Part shown: positions 1 to 6,774 of the stretch, piece by piece | How positions within the stretch are numbered: position 1 is the stretch's first letter | How the letters are laid out: every line of letters starts with the position of its first letter | Assembly: GCA_034659895.1 (NCBI GenBank) | Contig: JAYEIF010000223.1 | Coordinates: forward strand, 1 to 8,233 | Reading direction: 5' to 3' | Origin: B120-G9 sp034659895 | GTDB lineage: Bacteria > Zixibacteria > MSB-5A5 > GN15 > FEB-12 | DNA: 8,233 nt | Notes under the pieces: model-generated | Database searches by the model: none | Seen by the model: only the letters and a program-made list of their open reading frames with translations | What the model was told of the DNA's origin: nothing | Translations under genes and position numbers: made by a program

Positions 1-80
1 AGCGGAGTCGAGGGACGGGCGACACGCCACAGCGCACTTCCTGTGCGCCGACAGGCACGTCAGCACAAGGCCGCCCGCTA

Positions 81-101
81 CCTGTCCGCTTGACAGGCGG
101 G
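81..101 (-). repeat. 21-base hairpin segment present only in repeat copy 1
   Basis: Aligning copy 1 to copy 3 (8113-8192) leaves these 21 bases unmatched, while the sequence on both sides lines up. The segment contains the stem CCTGTC (81-86) / GACAGG (92-97). Flanking GCCCGC (73-78) and GCGGGC (97-102) can extend it into a longer bulged stem. A similar stem, CCTGTC-TGC-GACAGG, lies at 8206-8220. It is either a small hairpin insertion in copy 1 or a deletion from copy 3. Confidence 0.6.
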
Positions 102-105
102 CGCG

Positions 106-120
106 CCCGCCAAAGGCGGG
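106..120 (-). terminator. GC hairpin downstream of the protease gene, possible terminator
   Basis: CCCGCC (106-111) and GGCGGG (115-120) form a perfect 6-bp stem with a 3-base loop, about 40 bases past the stop codon at 159-161 on the minus strand. No U-run follows it in the direction of transcription. It could therefore slow or stop polymerase or protect the 3' end, but it is not a canonical intrinsic terminator. The hairpin belongs to the repeat and is conserved in copy 3 at 8150-8164. Confidence 0.3.
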
Positions 121-158
121 GAGATTGCGATACATAATAACTAATTATTCAGCAAGTC

Positions 159-1970
159 TTAATTTACTTCGGCTTTTTCCTGCCCTTTTAAGATATGTTC
201 AGAATACTCATTTTCGGAAGTGAGAATCTCCACAGCCTTAGTTACAGCTGGATCTGTCTTGAGTACAACCTCTTCATAAACACCGCGTTCTCCAGCAATA
301 GCAGAGACTATTTCCCGTTTGATTGTCTTGCGGATGTATTCTTTTGAATGCTCGAAATCATGGGTTTTCTCAACTTCCACGGCAGTTTTCAAGCTGTCCA
401 GCATATCAGCAAACAACCCTTGTTTCTCTTCGTTCTCAATAGTCTTTTCGAGTCGATTAACCGATGCCTCAAGAGATGAGGTATAATCGAATTTTCTCTC
501 TTTGATGTAATCATGAAACTGTTCGATGATTTCGTCGGTTATTTTAAGAGTCGGTTTCACATTAGGGTGGTCGGCAACATATTTTACAGCAAAATCAAAG
601 AACATTGATTCCCGATATAGATTGATTTCAATAGGTTCCCATAAGTCCTCTTCTATTTTGATATCAGGGACAATGCCGCCTCCGCCATAAACGACCCGAC
701 CGCCGTTGGTATAATATATTTCCTTCTCCTCGGCAACAGTCATTGAATCGGCTTCTTCTTTGTTCTCTATGTCAGTAGTATCTTTTACAGGATTCTTACT
801 CTGCTTTCCGGGCTTTTGAATACATCTGCCGGAAGGAACATAGTATTTTGCGGTAGTCAATTTAAGATTCATTGAACCATCGTTGGAGATTGGGAATATC
901 TGCTGCACTAACCCTTTGCCATAAGTGGTATTGCCAAGTATAAGACCGCGGTCCCAATCCTGTACTGCGCCTGATACTATCTCTGATGCTGATGCGGTGC
1001 CTTCGTTTACAAGGATTATCAAAGGTTTATCAGGATACAACGGAGTTTTTTCAGATTTGAAATGACGTTCACTATTTTCGAAATGCCCTTTTGTATACAC
1101 AATTTCGTTTCCCTGCTCGAGGAAAAGCTCAGCGGTTTCCTTAGCTTGGTCAAGAAGCCCTCCTCCGTTGGAACGCAGGTCAAAAACCAATGCTGAGATA
1201 TTTTTATCGTTGAGAGAGCTAATAGCTTCCCTGAGTTCATGGCTGGTTTCCTCGGCAAACCGTGACAGGCGGACATAGCCAATATCTGTTTTTGGAATCA
1301 CACCATAGTAGTTGACGGATTTCAGTTCAATAACGGCTCGTTCAATATCAAACTCGATTGGTTCTTCAATACCGGCTCGTTTGATAGACAGCGTAATAGA
1401 GGTGCCGGCTTCGCCTCGCATCAGCTTAGAGGCATCTGAAGCCGTCATACCCTCGGTGGATTCCCCTTCAATTTCCCAGACGATATCACCTGCTCTCAGA
1501 CCTTTACGGTAAGCAGGGGTTCCTTCGATTGGAGAGATTATCCGAATTCTATCGTCGCGCGCATCAATCTGCATCCCGAGACCTTCGTATTTACCATGAG
1601 TGGATTCCATAAGAGCATCGTAGGACGACCTTTGAAGCAAAACCGAGTACCTATCGAGACCGGACAACATACCCTTAATTCCAGATGTTATAATTTCCTT
1701 GGCATCAATCTCTTCCATATACTGATTGCGGATATTGAAAGCGGTTTGTGTTAGCCTTTTAACATCACGTAAAAATGTCTCTCGTTTCTCGCGTGGAGTC
1801 TTTTCGGAGGGGGGTTCTCCCTCCTCATCGAGATCGATATGAATAGTATCTGCCAACAGAATCGGTTCAATATCCTGCTGAGATTGGTATGCTTCACCAG
1901 AACCTGCAAACCATATCATGGCTAAGGCGAACACAGTTAGACCAAATAGTTGTATTGAAAAGCGAACCAT
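159..1970 (-). CDS. S41 family carboxyl-terminal processing protease (Ctp/Prc-like), exported
   Basis: This is a serine protease of the tail-specific type, which cleaves near the C-termini of envelope proteins. Translation from 1970 gives 603 residues. A hydrophobic export signal or anchor covers residues 5-24. An N-terminal helical region containing GLDRYS (104-109) leads into a PDZ domain at about 128-205 (GLGMQI, then GLRAGDIVWEI). The S41 core covers about 225-385. The nucleophile is Ser327 in GTASASE and the general base is Lys352 in TYGKG, 25 residues apart as in Prc and CtpA. FDLRSNGGG (263-271) is the usual strand and turn. Residues 389-417 form a charged insert, and a long charged helical tail (445-603) makes the protein longer than minimal Ctps. 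I chose the start at 1970 because GGAGG lies 6 bases upstream. An in-frame ATG at 1988 adds six residues but has no clear ribosome site. The gene stands alone on the minus strand. Its substrates are unknown. Confidence 0.95.
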   Translation of the reverse strand: MVRFSIQLFGLTVFALAMIWFAGSGEAYQSQQDIEPILLADTIHIDLDEEGEPPSEKTPREKRETFLRDVKRLTQTAFNIRNQYMEEIDAKEIITSGIKGMLSGLDRYSVLLQRSSYDALMESTHGKYEGLGMQIDARDDRIRIISPIEGTPAYRKGLRAGDIVWEIEGESTEGMTASDASKLMRGEAGTSITLSIKRAGIEEPIEFDIERAVIELKSVNYYGVIPKTDIGYVRLSRFAEETSHELREAISSLNDKNISALVFDLRSNGGGLLDQAKETAELFLEQGNEIVYTKGHFENSERHFKSEKTPLYPDKPLIILVNEGTASASEIVSGAVQDWDRGLILGNTTYGKGLVQQIFPISNDGSMNLKLTTAKYYVPSGRCIQKPGKQSKNPVKDTTDIENKEEADSMTVAEEKEIYYTNGGRVVYGGGGIVPDIKIEEDLWEPIEINLYRESMFFDFAVKYVADHPNVKPTLKITDEIIEQFHDYIKERKFDYTSSLEASVNRLEKTIENEEKQGLFADMLDSLKTAVEVEKTHDFEHSKEYIRKTIKREIVSAIAGERGVYEEVVLKTDPAVTKAVEILTSENEYSEHILKGQEKAEVN

Positions 1971-1976
1971 ACTGTT

Positions 1977-1981
1977 CCTCC
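1977..1981 (-). promoter_or_regulatory. Shine-Dalgarno GGAGG that decides the protease start
   Basis: On the minus strand GGAGG is followed by AACAGT and then ATG at 1970-1968, an ideal spacing. The motif lies inside the six codons that the alternative ATG at 1988 would add. The downstream start is therefore preferred, and it also gives a more typical short N-region before the signal peptide's hydrophobic core. Confidence 0.75.
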
Positions 1982-1988
1982 AGTGCAT

Positions 1989-2313
1989 TCTAAGTTATTC
2001 TTTTTGCAATTTATCTACAAGTAGCTTCATGTCAAGCTTGACCAGTTAGTAACAGTCCGATATATCCTTTTGTTTATTATACGTTTTTCCGGTTCTCTGG
2101 TTACTTTCTATTTGGATACCGGAACTGTTGCCTTTTTGGCTATCTGCTATTTTTGAGGTTGCTACTTCTTTCCTTAAGTCGCACATTAAAGTATGTTCAT
2201 TCTGCTGTCGTTGCCAATGGCAGAAAAATTGATAACCTGTTTGTACATATCGGGTTGTCCGGCTGATACAACTACACCCGGGCGGAAGATTGTGCTGTTT
2301 ATGAACAGATGAA
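1989..2313. other. Intergenic region between divergent genes, no gene seen
   Basis: These 325 bases separate the minus-strand protease from the plus-strand operon and should hold both promoters. On the minus strand TTGACA occurs at 2035-2030, but no good -10 sits at 16-18 bases; TAGATA at 2017-2012 is only 12 bases away. On the plus strand I see no convincing -35/-10 pair before 2314. Small palindromes are present: CAAGCTTG at 2033-2040 and TGCCAATGGCA at 2212-2222. The minus-strand reading frame across this region continues antisense into the next gene and has no family resemblance, so I do not call it. Confidence 0.5.
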
Positions 2314-3108
2314 ATGAAAGCTGTAATTCTCAAGAAGCGTGACTCAGTTGCTATGGCTATGGTGTTGCACTTGCTGATACCAGGGCTTGGCCACATATAC
2401 TGGAAAGAGTATCTTTTTGGTCTGTTCATTTTTTTAGTCACTTTAACAGCCTCAGTGTTATTCATTGTATCTCTGTTCATTGCAATCCCCGTGCCGATTA
2501 GAATTATCATATACGGTCTGCCTATTCTGTTTTATTTGTTCTCATTCTTTGACCTATACCGTTCGACCAAAGTCCGTCCCGGTCGGTTAAAACACACATT
2601 ACGGAAAGCCAGAGTGTTCATTATTGTTGGCCTCTTGTTTCAACTTTTGTGGCCACTGGCGCCAATCAATTTTGGGATACTCAATTGCCCTGATATATTC
2701 ATTCAGGATAACAACAATCTTACACCGTTTTATTCTGAAGGTGATGTTCTTAAAGCCAGTTCATTGACATATTTCGTTAACGTGTGGGCTGTTGACAAAA
2801 AAATCATATATAGTTTGCCAGAGCGATTCGACATTGTTCGTTTTCATAATGAAGCTGGAAGGAAATTTTGCGGGTGGGTTGTTGGATTGCCGACAGAAGA
2901 AATTGAACTGGTGGACGACATTCTGTTTGTTGATAACACTCCAATTTTCACTACTTCAAAGAACATTCCAATACTGTCAGGAAACTGGCCATTGACTTCA
3001 GCCGGAGCATATTCTATTATGGTTGCCACTGTTCATCTGGGCACGGTAGACCGAATTCGAGAAGTCCCGTTAATAGATATTATTGGAAAGGTAAATAAAG
3101 TATTGTGA
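2314..3108 (+). CDS. Membrane protein with a degenerate signal peptidase I (S26) domain, probable pseudoenzyme
   Basis: The 264-residue product has a membrane N-terminal half and an S26-like C-terminal half. LIPGLGHIYW (21-30) resembles the PGLGQxY motif of small multi-pass membrane modules. Hydrophobic segments lie at about 33-57, 60-80 and 101-118. From 131 the sequence follows signal peptidase I boxes with correct spacing: PFYSEGD (138-144) for PTLxxGD, PERFDIVRF (169-177) for PxRGDVVxF, WVVGLPTEEIEL (188-199) for RVVGLPGDxI, and VPLIDIIGKV (251-260) for the terminal VPxxxIxGKv. The nucleophilic serine position holds Asn135. The catalytic lysine position holds Gly187, with Trp188 in place of the next arginine. 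It is unlikely to cleave signal peptides. A stop codon at 2302 leaves ATG 2314 as the first start, with only a weak ribosome site. Its stop overlaps the next gene's GTG by four bases. A binding or scaffold role is possible, but the function is unknown. Confidence 0.7.
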   Translation: MKAVILKKRDSVAMAMVLHLLIPGLGHIYWKEYLFGLFIFLVTLTASVLFIVSLFIAIPVPIRIIIYGLPILFYLFSFFDLYRSTKVRPGRLKHTLRKARVFIIVGLLFQLLWPLAPINFGILNCPDIFIQDNNNLTPFYSEGDVLKASSLTYFVNVWAVDKKIIYSLPERFDIVRFHNEAGRKFCGWVVGLPTEEIELVDDILFVDNTPIFTTSKNIPILSGNWPLTSAGAYSIMVATVHLGTVDRIREVPLIDIIGKVNKVL

Positions 3109-3773
3109 AACATATAGAGAATATCATCTTTGATCTCGATGGTACGCTCATTGATTCCTCCGATGGTGTTGTAACTTCAGTGAACTATTCGTTGCGTATG
3201 ATGAATCAGCCAACACAACCACCAGAGGCTATCAAAGCTCTAATCGGGTATCCTCTAAGTCGGATGTATGCGCAATTTACCGATATCCCGACAGAAGAGC
3301 TATACCATCACTTCCAGAATAAAGCCAAAGAAACAATTGTAGCATCAACAACGGTTCTCCCCGAAGTGTCGGAAACACTTCAACATCTGTATGATAAAGG
3401 ATACCATCTGGCTATCGCCTCTACCAAAATAAGACCACACATTGAAGGAATACTTGAGAAGTTTGGATGGGCGTATATGTTCTCAGCTTATGCTGGAGGT
3501 AATGAAGTTACCAAAGTAAAGCCTGATCCTGAAATCTTCCGTCTGATTCTTCAGAGATTGTCGGTTACTTCGGGTAAGAGCATCGTATTAGGTGATACTA
3601 TTAACGATATTCTGGCTGCAAAAGCTGTCCCTATAACAGTCGTGGCGGTTGCATCGCCGTATGGTGGAAAAGAGAAAGTACAACAGGCTAAGCCTGATTA
3701 TTTTATTGAAAATATATCTGAGTTACCGAACCTTTTGACTTCCACAATTTTGATGTCAGGAGAAAAAGGATGA
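3105..3773 (+). CDS. HAD-superfamily hydrolase, phosphoglycolate-phosphatase-like
   Basis: This is a cytoplasmic HAD phosphatase of 222 residues, the usual length for the Gph/PGP-like group. Motif I is DLDGTL with nucleophile Asp10 and acid/base Asp12. Motif II is Ser106 in AIASTK. Motif III is Lys139 in KVKPDPE. Motif IV is GDTINDI, with Asp164 and Asp168 binding Mg2+. Residues about 17-85 form a helical C1 cap, as in phosphoglycolate and related small-substrate phosphatases. All four motifs are intact, so it should be active. The substrate cannot be fixed from sequence; phosphoglycolate, pyrophosphate or sugar phosphates are all possible. The start is GTG, inside a GTGA overlap with the stop of the upstream gene, and its stop overlaps the next gene's ATG. 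This implies translational coupling in a three-gene operon. Confidence 0.9.
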   Translation: MKHIENIIFDLDGTLIDSSDGVVTSVNYSLRMMNQPTQPPEAIKALIGYPLSRMYAQFTDIPTEELYHHFQNKAKETIVASTTVLPEVSETLQHLYDKGYHLAIASTKIRPHIEGILEKFGWAYMFSAYAGGNEVTKVKPDPEIFRLILQRLSVTSGKSIVLGDTINDILAAKAVPITVVAVASPYGGKEKVQQAKPDYFIENISELPNLLTSTILMSGEKG

Positions 3774-4261
3774 AATTGAGTGTGTACTCCTTCAAAACCA
3801 ACCTTGGCACTTTCCGCTGTGCAGCTACAGAGAAGGGGCTGGCATTGTTGATGCTTCCGAGAGAATCATCGACGATATTTGAACATAAAATAAAAAGTAT
3901 GTTTGCTGGATATGAACGCACCAAAAAGTCGGCAATCACAAAAAAAACAGAGAGTGAAATCAAGACTTATCTTGCAGGGCATTTGCGAAAGTTCAAAGTT
4001 AAACTCGATCTGCATGCGACACCATTTCAGGAGCGAGTGTTGTCCGAGGTTGCACATATTCCTTATGGTGAAACTCGCACATACAGCGAAATTGCAAGGG
4101 CAGTTGGTTCTCCGAGAGCGGCTCGAGCGGTCGGCTCTGCCAACGCAAAAAATCCTCTCCCTATTGTGATTCCGTGTCACCGAGTTGTTGCGGTCAATGG
4201 TCTCGGTGGTTATGGAGGGGGGCTGGCAATGAAGAAACAACTACTTGCGCTTGAGTCCTGA
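3770..4261 (+). CDS. ogt: Methylated-DNA--[protein]-cysteine S-methyltransferase
   Basis: This suicide DNA-repair protein moves an alkyl group from O6-alkylguanine to its own cysteine. The 163-residue length is standard for Ogt/MGMT. The signature IPCHRVV carries acceptor Cys136. Tyr105, Arg119 (in AARAVGSA) and Asn128 fall exactly where the nucleotide-flipping tyrosine, arginine finger and active-site asparagine lie in human MGMT, with a constant offset of nine residues. PFQERVLSEVAHIPYGETRTY is the helix-turn-helix approach, and GLGGYGGGLAMKKQLLALE closes the active site. Residues 1-80 form the variable N-terminal domain. The ATG overlaps the HAD stop (ATGA) and is served by AGGAG at 3758-3762, seven bases upstream. 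No Ada-type AraC domain is fused to it, so there is no sign of self-regulated adaptive-response control. It appears fully functional. Confidence 0.96.
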   Translation: MKLSVYSFKTNLGTFRCAATEKGLALLMLPRESSTIFEHKIKSMFAGYERTKKSAITKKTESEIKTYLAGHLRKFKVKLDLHATPFQERVLSEVAHIPYGETRTYSEIARAVGSPRAARAVGSANAKNPLPIVIPCHRVVAVNGLGGYGGGLAMKKQLLALES

Positions 4262-4371
4262 AAGCTCGAAGCATGATGCCAGTCAGGCAGACAATCTGCT
4301 TCGATGGGCTGGCCTCAACTGAGCTGCCCACTCTGGCAGAAAAACTGGCTCATAAAAAATAAGAGTATTGT
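4262..4371 (+). other. Structured spacer after the operon, possible mRNA 3' structure
   Basis: The spacer is dense in inverted repeats: TCGAAGCA (4266-4273) with TGCTTCGA (4297-4304), GCAGA (4287-4291) with TCTGC (4295-4299), GCCAG (4278-4282) with CTGGC (4309-4313), and CTGCC (4324-4328) with GGCAG (4335-4339) inside TGAGC/GCTCA (4320-4324/4348-4352). Several of these pairings exclude one another. No U-tract follows any of them on the plus strand; the run at 4354-4359 is A. It may end or protect the upstream message, but no known RNA family is recognised. Confidence 0.35.
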
Positions 4372-4411
4372 TTGACATTTGACATACAAATTCGTCATAT
4401 ATTCTATATGA
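4372..4411 (+). promoter_or_regulatory. Candidate promoter with operator-like palindrome before the M1-like gene
   Basis: Two -35-like boxes stand in tandem as TTGACATTTGACA (4372-4384), the unit repeating at 7 bases. Downstream is the perfect inverted repeat TCATATATTCTATATGA (4395-4411; 7-bp arms, 3-base centre). -10-like hexamers TATATT (4398-4403) and TATGAT (4407-4412) overlap it. Spacings are not canonical: 20 bases from the first box to TATATT and 22 from the second box to TATGAT. The palindrome may bind a regulator, but this is unproven. Confidence 0.35.
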
Positions 4412-4434
4412 TGCAAAGCAAACACCCAAAATCC

Positions 4435-4440
4435 GGGGGA
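4435..4440 (+). promoter_or_regulatory. Ribosome binding site that decides the start of the M1-like gene
   Basis: GGGGGA lies three bases before the ATG at 4444 (the adjoining G at 4441 could extend the pairing). This start yields a normal signal peptide (MNNKLIPFLTVSIMLLIAA). A frame extension to a TTG at 4372 would add 24 residues, but that TTG falls inside a -35-like box and has no ribosome site. Confidence 0.7.
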
Positions 4441-4443
4441 GTA

Positions 4444-6702
4444 ATGAACAATAAGCTAATACCATTCTTGACAGTGTCCATTATGCTGTTAATAGCAGCT
4501 ACCTGTATGGGGGCGGATTTCTTTGAGAAGTTCGAAAACAATTACAAAGTGCTTGATCAGGACCTCTTGAACAACACGGGCGAAATAGCCACTATCAATA
4601 ACTTTGTTTACGAGAAAGATGTTGCTACCTTTACATTGAAGGAAGGGACGATTCATTTATTGCGTTATGTCAATGATCGTCCAACAACTGCTATCTTTAT
4701 TGGTAAGGGACATGCCTCGATAGTAATTCCTTCCCATACCGAAAGACAGAGTTTGCTTAAAGTTGCCGGCGATAGTGTGGTCGAAGAGGATTTTAAAATC
4801 CTATTTATTCGAATGGCTGACGATTTAGATTTGAAACTAAAAGAGCAGTTTACATTTAAACAGCAGAAGTTGGACTGGAAAATGTTTCAGCCAGCCAAAG
4901 AAGCTCAGGGGGAGATATTCTTCAAACCCAAGATATACCACCCACGTGACAACTACTTTCAATTGCTGCGTTCACTTTACGAGCGTGCTCCGGATGGTTA
5001 TTTCTGGGCTGACTTCAATCGATGGGTGTTTTCATACGATCCTAATCGTCCCGAACAGGTAGAAGTTTGTTATGAATACCAGGGTGGAGATGTTAAGGCT
5101 TCCGTCGGCGCCAGATTTCAGCGGCAGGTGAACAATGTCTATGATGATCTGTCAATGTCGGATATTCCCTATGCGACAACAATGATTTCCAAAAACGGAG
5201 ATATTCATCTTAGCGGTACTGATGGCCGTCGGCTCGACATTGCCGCTACAACGGTTAAGATGACTGTCAATACTGACAGTCTGCGCTTTTTATCGCTGTA
5301 TTTGCAATTTCGCCTGAAGCTTGACTCCGTGTTTTATGAGGAAGAACAGATTAATTTTATCCGCCGCAAGACGTTTGAGTTTGCCGGACTAATCCTGCCT
5401 GAATATGCCTACCGCGGAGATACAATTGAACTTAAATGTTACTATCATGGGACTCATTTTGACTATTTTATTCCTCATATTGATAACCCCGCTCCTTGTC
5501 CTTATGATCTGACATTTACTGTGCCAGAAGGATATAACTACTATGTGCCGGGAAAGAGCAAACCGCAGAAGACTAATGGCAACAGCGTAACTTTCAATTC
5601 TTCTTCGCCGACGCCGTATAGTAAGTTTTTCTTCCATTCCTACCCGGGAGGAATAGAGGACACGATTCCATTAATTTCCGATATTGGCATAACGCTTAAT
5701 TTTTTGCAGGCAGGAAACATCAAGAAAAAACAAGATTGCTATATACCGCACGAGGAATACCAGCAGTCCATAACAGATGCTTTCAATTACTTCTCAGCAA
5801 CTTTTGGGCCTCCACCAAGCACCTTTGTTGAATACATTATACCTGAAGGATTACAGAGTATGCCCGGTATGATAAAGTCACCACAACTGGCATGTGTATC
5901 CGAGGGTGGTTGGGTACCTCTGGGCGGCTATGATTTAATTGCTGGAAACGCAGTTGCTCTGCAGTGGTTTGGATCGACTATGCGGCCTGCAACTGACCGT
6001 GAGCAATGGACTGTCGATGCATTACCGGCATATATTTGTATGATGTTTCTTCAGTCGCACATAAAGGGCGGGATATATTACACTAACATATATGCTCGCC
6101 GCGACTCTCTATACTCTGCGCAGGAATTAGGCCGTGACCTGCCTCTGGCGGCTGGTGTTCGTGTTAACACATTTACTGATGAAGACAGTGAAACTGATTA
6201 CCTTAAGACAATCCGTTCCAATAAAGGCATTTGGTTATTGCACATGCTGCGCTTTCTCATGTATGATCTCGAAACTGGCTCGGAGGTTCCCTTTTTCAAA
6301 TTTATGCGGAGACTCTGTCTTGTGGTAAACAACAAAACCTACACCAATGCCGATATCGTTGAACTCGCTGAGAAATATTATGGTAAGCCGTTAGACTGGT
6401 TCTTTGATCATTGGCTCTATGGTGTTGATTTCCCCACTTTCGATGTTACTTACTCGGTTGAGAAACGCGACGGAAAGTTTTACATACCGATTGATATAAC
6501 TACAAAAAATGTAGAAGCAAGTTTTACCATGCCGGTCGTTATGCGCATCAAACATGGCGATGGAAGCTCGACCTTTAAGCGAGAGAAAATCACAGGAGGC
6601 AATACCCATCTTGAGTTTGGCCCGTATGATATTAAGCCAGAAGAGCTTGTGTTTAATGAACTTTACTCAGCCCTTTCACGCGATAAGGTTAAAAAGAAAT
6701 AA
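4444..6702 (+). CDS. Exported protein with M1 aminopeptidase-like fold lacking catalytic residues
   Basis: The 752-residue product has an N-terminal signal peptide (hydrophobic 6-20). Cys21 follows IAAT, a poor lipobox, so ordinary cleavage near 23-24 is as likely as lipidation. Residues about 25-430 are mainly beta-strand-like and unassigned at the start, later resembling the M1 N-terminal domain. The M1 core covers about 440-665. LQWFGSTMRPATDREQW (506-522) matches the HQWFGxxV-P-xxxxxxW stretch, and HMLRFLMYDLETG with LDWFFDHWLYGVDFPTFDV (600-668) matches the C-terminal part of the domain. HEXXH reads N502-A-V-A-L506. The third zinc ligand, 19 residues on, is Asp525. GxMEN reads GMIK (475-478), and the catalytic Tyr of YxKG reads Ser592. 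It should not bind catalytic zinc or cleave peptides. Residues 665-740 form a beta domain. It sits alone between two spacers. Its role is unknown; binding of peptides or partners at the envelope is a guess. Confidence 0.75.
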   Translation: MNNKLIPFLTVSIMLLIAATCMGADFFEKFENNYKVLDQDLLNNTGEIATINNFVYEKDVATFTLKEGTIHLLRYVNDRPTTAIFIGKGHASIVIPSHTERQSLLKVAGDSVVEEDFKILFIRMADDLDLKLKEQFTFKQQKLDWKMFQPAKEAQGEIFFKPKIYHPRDNYFQLLRSLYERAPDGYFWADFNRWVFSYDPNRPEQVEVCYEYQGGDVKASVGARFQRQVNNVYDDLSMSDIPYATTMISKNGDIHLSGTDGRRLDIAATTVKMTVNTDSLRFLSLYLQFRLKLDSVFYEEEQINFIRRKTFEFAGLILPEYAYRGDTIELKCYYHGTHFDYFIPHIDNPAPCPYDLTFTVPEGYNYYVPGKSKPQKTNGNSVTFNSSSPTPYSKFFFHSYPGGIEDTIPLISDIGITLNFLQAGNIKKKQDCYIPHEEYQQSITDAFNYFSATFGPPPSTFVEYIIPEGLQSMPGMIKSPQLACVSEGGWVPLGGYDLIAGNAVALQWFGSTMRPATDREQWTVDALPAYICMMFLQSHIKGGIYYTNIYARRDSLYSAQELGRDLPLAAGVRVNTFTDEDSETDYLKTIRSNKGIWLLHMLRFLMYDLETGSEVPFFKFMRRLCLVVNNKTYTNADIVELAEKYYGKPLDWFFDHWLYGVDFPTFDVTYSVEKRDGKFYIPIDITTKNVEASFTMPVVMRIKHGDGSSTFKREKITGGNTHLEFGPYDIKPEELVFNELYSALSRDKVKKK

Positions 6703-6711
6703 CGACCGTCA

Positions 6712-6734
6712 ACCAACTATTTTTAGGGGTTGGT
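6712..6734 (+). terminator. Weak stem-loop after the M1-like gene
   Basis: ACCAAC (6712-6717) and GTTGGT (6729-6734) form a perfect 6-bp stem around an 11-base loop, starting ten bases after the stop codon. The only T-run (6720-6724) lies in the loop and not after the stem. The position suits a 3' end structure, but evidence for termination is thin. Confidence 0.25.
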
Positions 6735-6774
6735 GTAACCTGCCGGCCCCATTTCTAATTTTGATAAATAATAT

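Larger units (their letters stand above)
1..156 (-). repeat. Composite GC-rich dispersed repeat, copy 1 (longest copy)
   Basis: Read on the minus strand, this block starts at 156 with CTTGCTGAATAATTAG and runs to the window edge, where it is probably cut off. Its bases recur twice at the right end in the opposite orientation. Positions 1-81 match 7844-7924 with 5 mismatches and no gaps. Positions 156 down to 15 match 8113-8192 with 3 mismatches and two internal gaps (21 and 41 bases). It is much richer in GC than the neighbouring genes and is full of perfect hairpins: 32-37/43-48, 18-21/25-28, 73-78/97-102 enclosing 82-86/92-96, and 106-111/115-120. No ORF in it looks coding. It is best described as a non-coding, MITE- or REP-like modular repeat. 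Which protein, if any, mobilises it cannot be told from here. Confidence 0.85.

Noticed and set aside
1..156. CRISPR array or tRNA/rRNA gene in the GC-rich ends
   Set aside because: There are no regularly spaced direct repeats, no cloverleaf and no CCA-end or rRNA signatures. The order and orientation of the copies are irregular.
2012..2035. Minus-strand promoter TTGACA with TAGATA for the protease gene
   Set aside because: The boxes are only 12 bases apart, too short for a sigma-70-type promoter, and no better -10 box lies at the right spacing.
2046..2510. Minus-strand reading frame of 154 codons
   Set aside because: About 200 bases are antisense to the well-supported signal-peptidase-like gene, and the rest has Cys/Gln/Thr-rich composition with no family resemblance. 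No ribosome site was seen.
3866..4240. Minus-strand reading frame of 124 codons
   Set aside because: It is antisense to the alkyltransferase, whose catalytic motifs fix the true frame.
4464..4506. Lipoprotein signal for the M1-like protein (Cys21)
   Set aside because: The residues before the Cys are Ala-Ala-Thr with no Leu at -3 and no Gly/Ala at -1. The lipobox is poor, so lipidation is left open and not called.
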